Positions 14,501 through 28,400 of a stretch of 64,000 bases of DNA are shown in pieces. A program made the translations under genes and the position numbers. Every line of letters begins with the position of its first letter. The first letter of the stretch is position 1. The notes below the pieces were generated by a model that had not been told where the DNA came from, did no database searches, and saw only the letters and a list, made by a program, of their open reading frames with translations. The DNA comes from Osedax fenrisi (lineage: Eukaryota > Annelida > Polychaeta > Sabellida > Siboglinidae), in contig OZ025240.1 of the NCBI GenBank assembly GCA_964019155.1, forward strand, positions 86,326,495 to 86,390,494, given 5' to 3'.

Positions 14501-17500
14501 AGTTTCTGTTATCTTTGTTAGATTAGAAGCGATGTATTTTCAGAGAGAGTTGAGCAATTGTTTAATAGAAATAGACTAAAGTGCACTGATAACCGAGCGA
14601 TACAGGCGGAGTAGTTCGTTGGAGAGATAATGAACTAAAGCAGAAATAAATAGTCATATATACTATGTATGTGAATTCATGTTGTCTAACTTTACTCTGT
14701 GAAATGTGGCGACATTATTAATAACGACAGGTGTTTATTAAGCAATAACAATTATATTAATTAGTATACTTAGATGATGTATGTGCTAATTTCTAATCTC
14801 TTCTCTACTACATATTTATATCGCATTTCAATATCGATAGAGAACGATTAGGGTATCGTAAACAAATAGTTTATAAAAAAAGTTTGTAATAAAAGAGTTT
14901 CCATTAAATATAATGATGGTTAACGATGAAGTTTACAATAACCGCGGCCAGATGAGTTGTAACAAAACATTGTGTTCGCGTTACGTCATCATTTTGGAAC
15001 AGTTCACGTGAACTAGTGTTATGATTATGGCAGTGAAGTCCGTGTACATGTTTTAATGGGGACTAGTACGATGTAACGAGTACAATAAGGATGACAATCT
15101 AACGAGTGTATTACTACTGTATAATATAATGTTGATACTAAAATGACCGATTATATTTGTAGTGATAAGTTATCATTACTAATAGAATTGGTCATATTCA
15201 CTGATAATATTATTTAGGAGTATGTAATACTGATCAGTAATCTGATCATGATAAATTTACTGTTGACAATTACACTGACCCCTACTACACTGACCACTAC
15301 CTCACCAACCACCACCTCACTGACCACTACTACCCCACTGACCACTACTACACTGACCACTACCTCACCAACCACCACCTCACTGACCACTACTACCCCA
15401 CTGACCACTAATACACTGACCACCACCCCACTGACCACTATTACATTGACCACCACCTCACTAACCACCACTACACTGACCACCACCTCACTAACCAATA
15501 CTACACTGACCACCACCTCACTGACCACTACTACACTGACCACCACTACTACCTCATTGACCACAAGCACCACCACTACTACACTAACCCAAGTCTTGAT
15601 CGCTGTGAACGCTACCATCAGCAGATAGATACAACAGCATGATACCGTCTGGGGGCAGCTCTTTGAAACCAGACGACAGGAATGTTAACAACTGAGCGAA
15701 TGTTGGCTGATACAGCAGATACTTGTGGGGGTTACAGTTCACGCTGGTCGACTGTGTGCGGTGGGGTGGGGTGGGGTGAAGTGGGATGTGAGGAATACAT
15801 ATGGAGGAAGGGAGTGAGGAGGAGAAGGCTGGAGGAGCAGGTGCAGAGAGGTAGCAAGGTAGCAAGTATGGGTATTTAGTAGAGGTTTATTCATAATGTA
15901 CGCATGACTAGCGCTATCTATTAATGGGTGCAAGACTCTTGTTTAATTACATGTAAAATATACGAACAAATTATAGTTTTTTTTAGAAATCTAGTAACTT
16001 TTACTATATAATTTTGTTGTCTTTAATATACTAATACATTTTCAAATTATAATATTAAGTAAACTTTTTACTAATTAATATGAAATATGCAAATGTCTAT
16101 AAAATATTACACAAATATTTGAAAAAACGTGTTTTTGCCTACATATTTGCAAATATATAAATTACAAAACTTTAAAAATCTATACGGATAACTTATATCA
16201 GACAAGTATTCGTATTCTATTATATCGAAAATCTAAAGTAAATTATTCAATATTAAAAAAGTGATCATAGTTATCATAGTGATTTAGTGATTAGTAGCAC
16301 GAGTGTTATTAACAATTCATTATTCATAGTAAGTAATTTTTAAATATTAGCATTATTTTATTCTTTTAAAGTACAATTTAAATCTAATCAATCATAATTT
16401 CAATGTGACGCCTATCGATTATATTTTAATACTAATATAAACAAGCTTTAATATAATATTTCAATATTTAAAATCTAAACAAGCTAACAAGCTTTAATAT
16501 AATATTTCAATATTTAAAATATAATTAACTATATAATAATTAATTAGTAGTATAAATTTTAATAGGATCAAATAATTTAATTTAATTTGATTAGAATATA
16601 TATTTTGAATCTAGTTTAGTTGTATTTTGAAGTTCATGTTTATAGAAGTCATATTTCACTTATAAACAAAATTTAAAAATGTCATTTAGCCTATATTTAA
16701 AATATTAAAATTATATATTAATTAAAGAATTGCAAATCACCTTTCTTCTGAGAAAACCGAGTGTCGTGCATCCCATTGAGAAAATAGTAATGGCATTTCT
16801 ACTTCTATTAGTTTATAGTAAGGGGTACATAACTACACTGGTACCCGATTGAATATATATATATATTATATACATTATACATATTTTTAATATTAAATAA
16901 ATATCATAATAAGCCAACAGTAGTACATGTAGGGGATACAAACGAATATATTAGCGGCCATAGGAGAGACGTCCACTAGTTTAGAGGTCAAGGTCGAAGT
17001 AGATACCGATGGAAGACGAGACTCTTTCTCGAATGCATGCAGTATTCGGTACATGTCTATGCTTAACTCGCTGAACTTTAACTGCAAATTGTGAATAGCA
17101 ACAATTGATTACGGGGTTATTAGAATTATAATAATTAATTAATTATTTATAGGTTAAATAGGGTTAAGAGTTAAGGGTAAAAGGTTTATCAATAATATTT
17201 AATACATATTATTAATATTTAATGATTACTGAATAAAAGTTAATAAATAAATGAGTTTCTATTATATACGCAGCAATTATATGTCCTTAAGCCGTGTTTG
17301 TATCTATAATGTTATTTATTTATTAAAATAATCCAATGACTGCTTAAGTGGCACATTATTTAATAAACTTTAATATAAATATTATAAATTGTATATTCAT
17401 ATTTAATAATTAATAATAGTAATAATTATATAAAGCATATATATATATATATAATTAAGAATTTGGTATAAGAACTCGGATAGATGTTGAAGCAAAGCTT

Positions 17501-17657
17501 ATGATCATCCGTTGAAAAAAAAAATGATGAGTATAGTAATAAAACAAATTAACTAACAGAAGTATTAAATTATAATGGTCAAATATAATTATTATACATA
17601 TTTAAAAAAAAATAAAAAATACAATTTTTTATAAATAAATTTTAAATTCGTAACAAA

Positions 17658-17688
<31 letters not shown>

Positions 17689-20600
17689 ATTGTAGTAATT
17701 AACTGTATAGTAATTAACTAAATAGTAATTAACTGTATAGTTAATAACTATTTGTTATGTATAGTTATGTATAATTATGTATAGTTATGATAGTAAAATG
17801 TATGGATTGAATATCAAGAATTCATCACGGTAACGAACCAAAGGTTCAAACACAGATGTGTATTACATAATGTAATAGTAGTAACAGTAGAGATTGAATG
17901 ATATTTTAATTAAGCGAATAATAGTCAAAGTATATAATCGAAGGTATAAAGTTTAAATGCTTGCTAACGATATCATACGCTATTGAAATTAGCAAATAAT
18001 TATAAGAAATTAAAAAATAAGAATGTTATATATAAAAAAACGTTCTGGTGATGGTGATTCGGGCGACAGCATAGAAAATATATTGATCTTAATCTGAAGT
18101 CCTTTAGATAACATGAATAATTATATATTTCATACGAAAAAAAATGTACAATTTAAAACTTCTAATAATTATTTAATTATATATTTTTATATTTTATGTA
18201 GACCTCTTCTGATTAATGATATCACCCGAGGAATATCAATGTGTGAAGGCATTACTAGGATCTATACTAAACAAGTGTGTGGTAAATAAATAGTAATGGA
18301 TGAAGTATTGAAGGGATTGCTTAGGGTACAGGTGTGACTGATGGTCCCATCAAATAGAGATAATGCTTTATAGTAAATATGTGAATTATGTCTGAATTAA
18401 TGTAAAAATCGATAATCTGAATTAAATAAACGCAGTATGGATTGCTTTTATGTAATAGATCAGTAAAGCGATAGTTTAATGGAGTAACATTCACTGTAAC
18501 AAACTAAACTACCTACTATGTAGAAGTGCAATGAATATTATCAATTAGAATATATATAATGTGTTCAACTCTCAGGTTTGCCTATGAATGAATATATGCA
18601 CAATACAGAATATATTATAAGTTGAGAGAGTTATGTATATTATTAACTCATCTAATTAAATCGCAGAAGAGTTTACATACTTATAAGAATTAGTACCCAA
18701 ATAATGATTCTTATTTAGTTAAAATTTCTCAGTTATGGTTATAATGTAATATAAACAAAACTAAAATATTCTAATGGTATTAAAACTGATAACTCAAGTC
18801 CCACAACTCAATCTCTCATTACATGTATATTGTATTAGGTCTATCTACCACATTCATTAATGCTACTATAGAAACAGCATTTAGCAGTTTTGTATATATA
18901 TATATCACATATATGTATATATAATCACATCATATATTAATTCAATAATTGTACATATTATAATTGAGAAGAATTATATTTAATTATTAATCTATTAATC
19001 GAAAACATATATTGTTATTGTTATTATGATATTTTTATTTTGTGGAGTCCTTTCATCCCTTCCAGAAATTAGATGAAGTTTTCACTTATAACCATATATG
19101 GCTCTAATATCCCTTCGAAGCCGCTCTCATGTTAAGGCATCCATGGTTTTAATGAGAGCCGGTCATTTATATATACACAATTATATAAGATCACTTCTAA
19201 ATAATATTTTAAGACCTATTTTATTTGTCCGGAAGATGCTCGAACCCATGTCCTACTGATTGTGTGTCTGACACCTCAGACAACTGAGCCATACATGCAG
19301 TCGATAAAAAATAAATAAAAATAAATAATAAATATTATTAAATAAAAGATGGCTTTTCAAGCAGCAGCAGCAGCAGCAGCAGCAGCAATCCAAGCCCATG
19401 AGGTATTGCAAGGGGTGGGGCCTGCACTACCATACGCTCGTAGTAAGCAACACAGTGGTGATGTTAATGCTTCGCTTTAAATATAGAAACATCTCATTCG
19501 TATAAGTACGTATAAGGTATTATATTTATACTACAAATATATATATATATATATATTACAAATATGTATTCACAAAAATATAAAATATCGTTAATAGCGA
19601 GCGGCACCGGTGATTCACACGTGTACACGCGCATACACATTCATACACACATGTGTGCACATACATCTATAGAAATAGAGCCTGAAGAGCTGGCAGGTGG
19701 ACGAGAAGGAGAGAACTAATTAGCAATGTAGAAGCGTAATTACATTAATGTTCATCGCGTGTGCTTGTGTGTGTATATTATACATAGTGATATATATACA
19801 CACGTGCATAAATGAATATATGAATATATATATATCTATATCTATATAAATTAGTATGTATCGAAAGAAAGGTTTCATACATACCAACTATAATACAATT
19901 GCTATGATAATAACGGTGATAAAAACAGTGATAATAACTGTCCATTTTAAACAGGTGTTAGCCATAGATAATAGCTATTGGTGTATATATATATAATTAA
20001 GCATAATATTGCGCATATCATTTACTATTAAATATTATTTAGATTATTATTAGATTGGTTATTATAGTTAACATGACATTATAATAGCAGCGTGGTGATA
20101 TGGTTTAGGGATGATGTTTTGATGCTTTGTTACCTTCGTAAATTTATAAATTTACAATCAATATAATAGGTTTTTACGATAGATTTTAATTAGTAAAACT
20201 TAAATAATTTAAACATAATTTTTACAAATTTTAAAACTATACAATGTTAGTTTATATTATATTATACATATTATTGATAAATATTATGATTATTGTTACT
20301 ATAAATAAATAAATAAATATAGCATAAATTGCAATATAAAAAATTATATAAAATGTAGTATATAGATCATTAGTATATTACCTAAATAAACTGGGAATGT
20401 GCATAACAAATTAACCAGGTTTTTATTATTTTTGTAATTTCGTCAAAAATATTTTTACACACAGAACCATGTTAGAAGGTCATACGAATATTGTAAAAAA
20501 AGTAGTGGCTCACTACGACTAATACGATAATGACTGGCGCTGATTGGCTAACCTGATTGGAGGTGTTGCCGACGATGATGATCTCCTTGAGTGACATGTG

Positions 20601-23600
20601 GTCATCATCATCCCCACTAGTGACTGAGGCGGGCAGACGATAAGAGAATGACACCGTCTCCCCGTCGTCGTTCACAATGTGGATGCAATTGTTCGCCTAG
20701 GGGAGATTAGGGTGTTAATGGAGCGGGGGAAATAGAGGAGATTAGGGTGTTAATGTGCGGGAAATAGAGGAGATTAGGATGTTAATGGAGCTGGAAAATA
20801 GGGTAGATTAGGGTGTTAATGGAGCAGGAAATAGGGGAGATTAGGGTGTTAATGGAGCAGGAGAAATAGAGGAGATTAGGGTGTTAATGGAGCAGGGAAA
20901 TAGGGGAGATTAGGGTGTTAATGGAGCTGGGGAAATAGAGGAGATTAGGATGTTAATGGAGCAGGAAATAGGGGAGATTAGGGTGTTAACGGAGCGGGGG
21001 AAATAGAGGAGATTATGATGTTAATGGAGCAGGAAATAAAGGAGATTAGGGTGTTAATGGAGCGGCAGATAGAGGAGATTAGGGTGTTAATGGAGCAGGG
21101 GAAATAGAGGAGATTAGGGTGTTAATGGAGCAGGGAAATAGGGGAGATTAGGGTGTTAATGGAGCTGGGGAAATAGAGGAGATTAGGGTGTTAATGGAGC
21201 TGGGGAAATAGAGGAGATTAGGGTGTTAATGGAGCAGGGAAATAGGGGATATTAGGGTGTTAATGGAGCAGGAAATAGAGGAGATTAGGGTGTTAATGGA
21301 GCTGGGAAATAGGGGAGATTAGGGAGTTACTGGATAAGGAAATAAGGGAGATTAGGATGTTAATGGAGCAGGGAAAATAGGGGAGATTAGGGTGTTAATG
21401 GAACAGGGGAAATAGAGGAGATTAGGGTGTTAATGGAACAGGGGAAATAGAGGAGATTAGGATGTTAATGGAGCGGCAGATAGAAGAGATTAGGGTGTTA
21501 ATAGAGCAGGAAATAGGGTAGATTAGGGTGTTAATGGAGTGGGGTAATAGGGGAGATTAGGGTGTTAATGGAGCGGTATATAGGGGAGATTAGGATACTA
21601 ATAAAGCGGTATATAGAGGATGTTAATGTTGCTATAAGATCATAAGGGTAACATATATAAATAATATATCGGTAAATTAAAACTATATATATTAGCAGTA
21701 TAGAATATTGGTAGAATTCAAGACTTATGACTTATATAAGGTTTTGATTGTTTGAATGAAAATTCTATGTTATATTAATATTTAATAGTAATTGTCTTCA
21801 TTTTATATAATTAATAAAAATATATGTTTTCAATACATTATATTAATAGTATCCTATAAAACAATAGTAATGTTATAAATTAAAATTGACCATATTATTA
21901 CCATAATCAATTTTGATAAAATAAATAATTCAAAATAACTATTTTCTATGTAAATCCAATGAAAGCATAAGAAACACATATTACCTATGGGTTTACATGT
22001 AAACAGATAGGGAGTAATGTTGCTTGTAGTGAAATATCCACTGAATCATCTCTATTAGCCAATGAAGGTTGTTGTTGTTAAGATGACAGCTATGCTAATG
22101 AATGTATACAAGTAACCCTATTAGTCAATACAGGTTATTGTTGTCGAGATGACAGCTATGCTAATGCGCGTAACTCGATGCTAAAACAACAACACGAGTA
22201 CTGATTAAGAAGAGGTCGTAACATCTCATCGTATACTATTGGAGCTACAGCGACATAATGAAATCATCACTAACTTGCAACCTTTACATTACAGTGTTAT
22301 TACTTACAATCACTTTTTCATGATGAAATCAACAAAAATGTGATTTTTAATAACAATTAATTTCGAATGTAATTTTTAAAATACATAATATAATTGCATA
22401 AATTATATGTAGGTACATTGTTACAATTGATATCATATAATTGTATAATATCTATGTTTCATGTAATAAAATATAGTTAAAACATAATAGAGTACCACAT
22501 ATGAAATACAGTATACTATGAATTCTAAAAGCTCAGCGCGGAACCGGGGTGTACTGTAGCCGAGAACTATTAAAGTAATGATACGATACTACATTGTTGT
22601 GGAAAGAAGTTACAGAGATGGAAATTATGATCACAGTGGATGGACGTCTTAAATTCGACGAATAGACGAGAAAGATTTTGTTAGAAAAATATGCGCTTAC
22701 GTAGAAAGTAGATACGTTACAGATGTTGTTTCTAATAGTGTTGTTTAATAGAGTAGTGTAGTTGTCAAAGTATGGGGACATAAAAACGAGACACGTTTCA
22801 GGTTATATTTCTAAGAGATGAGCTGTATATAGAGACACATACATACATCTTACTACAGGGGATGTTGGGTACTGTAAGTGGTACAGCGAAGACCTACACA
22901 CAGGCAGCTACACTATACCTGCTTGAGGTAATGTTGATTGGATGTGTAGACAAGCACTAGACACACATACATATACACACACACCTACATACGCACAGCC
23001 ACACACATACATCGTGCGAATTATATACATTCACTATTTGTATCTATATGTGATATATATTGTTTAAGGGGATATCGCACTGTGTAAATCAGAGAAAATC
23101 AAAAAAATAAAATAAAAAATATTATTCAATAATATTAATTTATCGTATATTATGTAGTACCCGTCAAAATATTATGATCGAAAACGGCCTATAAATACCA
23201 TAAAAAGCATATTTTACAGTGCACCTTTAAAATATATAATGTTGGCTTATCATTTTGTTTGAAATCTACATGCACAATTTTATAATAATATCTACATTTT
23301 ATTTTATAACATTATATACTTATATATTGTCAATTTAAAAAATTTAAAAACCGAATTGTATATCTCTATTTATTCTATATTATTATCTTTGTAAACATAT
23401 ATCATGTGATATTATAAACCAATAGAAAAGCTAATAAACAGATGCTATAAAATATTTTATTTCCTGTATGTCATTTCATTTTAAAATTTACGTTTTTATA
23501 TCCTTTACCATTTATTTCCATATATATCTATATTATTTATATATATATTTATAGCTAGTTTCATTTATATATTAGTTTTATATTATAAGTAGTATAAAAT

Positions 23601-25370
23601 TATTCTTTGTATATCATTATTAGCCTTTATATTAGATTTACATTTGACTTTTCAAATACATTTTTTTTATTTATATTCAATATAATATTGTTTTATATAT
23701 TTACATTTATTTATATTACATTAGTATTATTTACATTTATTATTACACATATTGGCATATAACTTTGGAGCACAGAGGACAATGCAGAATCTAGATAAAC
23801 ATATTCGAATTAGAAGTGAAGAGAGTATCATTGAATGTATTTTACAATTTAGAATTATATATTGAATTTAAACATCTATATATATATTATATTATAAACA
23901 TTATATTAATGATTTATTTATTGAATTTACACATATTATAAATTATTGATTTATTTTATCATATATCTATATATATATATATCAGCTATACATAAATACA
24001 TTTTATGTATATAATTTACTATGATAAAATACAACTATTGCTTTATTTTATAATAATTGATTTTTAATTAGTAAAACTTTAGATGCGTTTTTCTCAGAAT
24101 AATTATTTTGTACTACCTAGTTGTATATAAATGCACTTTTAGAAAAAACTATTATATGTATGTTATTAATTTGTGTTGCTATATATAAGTAGTATAATAA
24201 TAAATAACTTACAGAGCCAATATTATATAAAAATAATTAAAAGTAAGTCTAAAGAGACAATAAGTAAGAAAATATTGTATTTTAAAAATATACATAATAT
24301 TTAATATATTTTATATATGAAATAAATTATTTAAAAAAAAAATCTCTCTGAGAGTTGTAGATGTATATATTATCAATATAATATAAAAAAAATTACTTGG
24401 ATTCAATGAATATTTTTACCTAAAAGTAACTTTTTATGATGCTATGTAATTCCTATCTATTAACATGTAAATGCGTGAAATGGCGTGCGTGGTGCGGTAT
24501 CCCCTTAATACACACTATAGAATTATTATATTAATGATGTGTCTAACAATAACAACAACACACACACAGCCACACAAACCACCCCACACACACACACACA
24601 CACACACCAACACACCTACACAGCCACACACACATATACATCGCTAACCTCTACGAAATGTTCAATCTCATCGAGCACAAGCCTCCACTCTATGTGGTCA
24701 GCACATTCGTAGGTATTTGCGTACTCCTCCACATGTTTGCCTAGCTCCTATCACGAAGGTTAACGATAGGGGTAAGACTATGGATAACAATGGAGGTTTA
24801 GATTTAGAAATTGGGATGATATAATGATGACTAAAATTAAGATAATTTTAAACATTTTTTTTAAACCTATTTATTAAAATATAAATGAAATTAAGTAATT
24901 AAATATGTAATATTATATAAATTAAGACTTAAAATTCTAACACACATATTTCAACACTTACATTAAAAGTTATTAATCTATATATACACATAGTTATGAG
25001 TGTAATGTATATAGAAACTAGTTAGGGTTTAATCACGTATTACAATGTAATAGTATACTTCTATCAATCTGTGTTTATTCATTGATTGTGTTTTGTTACA
25101 TTAATATATTCATATATATAAATATGCTGGTAAAGTTGGAGAGGAAACCCTGACAAGATCTTTGACTAGTTTGTTCTTCTTGAGCAGAAGACAGACGATA
25201 ATGTAACGGGCGTAGAACCTCAGCTTCTTTGTCATCAGTTCTGGACTGTTGGGGTAGTAGTAGTAGTAGTGGTGGTGGTAGTGGTGGTGGTAGTGGTAGT
25301 GGTGGTGGTGGTAGTAGTGGTGGTGGTAGTGGTAGTGGAAGTAGTAGTAGTAGTAGTAGTAGTGGTAGTG

Positions 25371-25443
<73 letters not shown>

Positions 25444-28400
25444 CAAGTGAACATAGAGTGATTTCAACTTGACTCCACCTTATATTAGATTAGGTTCGCC
25501 TACTTTAAACTAGCTAATATTCTTTAAATTAGATAATCCTACTTATAAATCACAAATTCTTTATTGTGAATGAATAAATAACATAATGCGCTGCACTCTA
25601 TTGAATAAAGCTATACTTTGTTATGGTAATAAGCATAGGAAGCCATAGTGATGAAAGCACATTATCACATAGTACTGTGAACATCAGTAGTAGGTGGTAA
25701 TAGCAATGTGATCTCAGGTATGCATTGATGTTAACTACACTACCCAACACTTAGGTAGTATAACACATGAGAAAGTGAACATCAGATTCTGATGTGTATA
25801 TAATAATAATACTACTAATAATAATAATAATAATATTTATCAGAAGAATTTAGTTTGTTTTCTAGTTTAAAATATTAATATGTTTTTCCTTGTAAAGGGC
25901 TTCAAAGTAATATAGCATATTTTCTGTTGTTGTTGTCATTGGTTACGCAGCTCTGCATTACCTAACTCGTACATTAGCAGTATACATACTGGTGTGTGTA
26001 TTAGGGAGTATTAGCTATGTAATCGTATCTGAACAATTAGTAGTGATAGTTTCCTTAGCGATGACAGCGAGAAATACTCTACAGTAATAATGGTGACATA
26101 CTAAAGACTTATACTTGGTAGAAATAACGAAGGTTTAATTAGGAACATTAAAGGGAACATAGAGAGGAGAGAAAAGGGAATGAGACTAGGACACGAAGGT
26201 GCGAGGACATGAGACTAAGCTAAGCGATAAGGTATTCACTAACTTGAAGTCTATGTTGGAGTTGGAGTAGTAGCATCTCTTCCGTATGGCGGCGTAGAAA
26301 GAGAATGATTCATTCAGGAAGTTAATGTCACTGGTTCTTAGACTAGGAGGAAGTGGGGTTTAAGAAGTGGTAAGCGGGGGTTAAGTAGTGGTAAGCGGGT
26401 GTAAGTAGAGGTAAACGGGGGTTAAGAAGTGGTAAGTGGGGGTAAGTAGTGGTAAGCGGGGGTTAAGTAGTGGTAAGCGGGGGGTTAAGTAGTGGTAAGC
26501 GGGGGGTTAAGTAGTGATAAGCGGGGGGTTAAGTAGTGGTAAGCGGGAGTTAAGTAGTGGTAAGCGGGGGTTAAGTAGTGGTAAGCGGGAGTTAAGTAGT
26601 GGTAAGCGGGGGTTAAGTAGTAGTAAGCGGGGGTTAAGAAGTGGTAAGCGGGGGTTTAGTAGTGGTAAGCGGGGGTTAAGTAGTGGTAAGCGGGGGGTAA
26701 TTAAGTAGATACATTGTAATTTACTTCGATGAACTTACTAATTAACTGGGGAGGTTGATCGTTGTGAAATTTTAAAATACTGGATTTACTATTGTATTAT
26801 ACATATCATTTATTTGTAAATGAACATTGATATATATATATAGTGTTGTGATATACAAATTAGTGTAATCTAACATACAAAGAAGGTGTATTAAGGGTAT
26901 TAAGGGTACCCATATATAAAGTGGTAGTATATCCCGGATACTCTGAGATATGATGTTTATTTTGAGCATATTCACATCTATAATTATTGATAATCTATAA
27001 ACAATGCTATATAGATACATACATATATACACAATAATAATACAGACCAAACTCTCTACTATTACTACGTAAAATACTACTGCTAATATAGACCTAACAG
27101 TCAATAGACTCCATACTATAATAACCCCGACTAATACTACTAATATAATACATACATAGCTATATATACTACTATTACTACTACTATTAATACAAACATA
27201 GATATATGCATTAACTAGACTCTATACTACAGTAGTATTACTAGTAGTACTACTACTACAACCGCTACTACTATTAATACATACCTAGCCATGCATACAT
27301 GTTATACTAACTAGTAATGGTAGTACAGTTGACCTATCTTGGAAGCTATTTCCCCGATCTGCCACCGTTTCAGGGAATAGATTGTGTCGAGGATTTGTCT
27401 GAGGTACATAAGCGAATGTAGTTACATATGTGTTTTGTCAGGATATCACGATATCCAGTGATGTGTAGATTAGTATAGATATATAGATTGGTGTAGATAA
27501 AGATTAGTATAGATATAATAGTACATAACCAACGATTTTCTAAGGAAATATATAAAACTTACACGAAATCGTATAAATCGCTTTTTGCACAAAATATGAA
27601 CATAAACGGAAACATAAACAAAACATGTGTATAAAAAGCGCATGAAACATAAATCTATCTCAGTGGTAATACAACTCCATGCGGCGGAAAGCATTCACTA
27701 TTAATTACATCGGGGAGTATTATATATTTGCCTGCGCATAATTTTTGATATATATAAAAAATATAATTTATCAGAATTTCAAAAGTGTTCACTTTATTAA
27801 TCAATATTTATAATTTCATGATGAAAATAGTAATTCTTGACCCCTTCTTGACCCCTAACAGTTATTTATAATATGTATAGTTCTGATAATACTTCTGAGA
27901 GCATCATTAATATCCGCAATTTATATTATTTATATATATATATATATATGTAAATTAATATTTAATTTAATGTTATTTATGATGATTAATAATCATAAAT
28001 ATTATAGTACAACTTTTAAATAAGTAAATGAAATATACATATAATATATTATACTATTATAAATTATAATTTATAATAGAATATTATCGAATATTCCCAA
28101 CACATAACTAAGATAATAATAATCGATAACACTAAATAATATACATTAAATAAATATATTGAAGTTATGAATTAGATGTGGGATGGGATTTAAATATGGA
28201 GATATAATGAATGAATATTATATTATATATCAAAGAGTGAAAATCTTCGATACATTTAGATGAGGATACCATGATCATATAGTTCAGTAATACATTAACG
28301 TGTGTTAGATCATGCTGGTGACGATGATGATGATGATGGTGATGATGATGATGATGATTTTATTTAAACACTAATTTAATTATAACATTACTATAGTGTG

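Noticed and set aside
15248..15628. Thr/Ser/Leu-rich plus-strand ORF and Val/Ser-rich minus-strand ORF
   Set aside because: Both are translations of the minisatellite at the exon 9 donor.
20697..21620. Interstitial telomere repeat (TTAGGG)
   Set aside because: TTAGGG occurs once per 30-34-bp unit and is never tandem by itself.
25096..25472. Poly-L, poly-Y, poly-S and poly-V ORFs
   Set aside because: All come from the (GTA)n triplet tract; the only real coding part is SCAI exon 5 at 25149-25245.
26514..26708. LSSGKRG repeat ORF
   Set aside because: Frame through the 21-22-bp minisatellite next to exon 4; neighbouring units shift frame.
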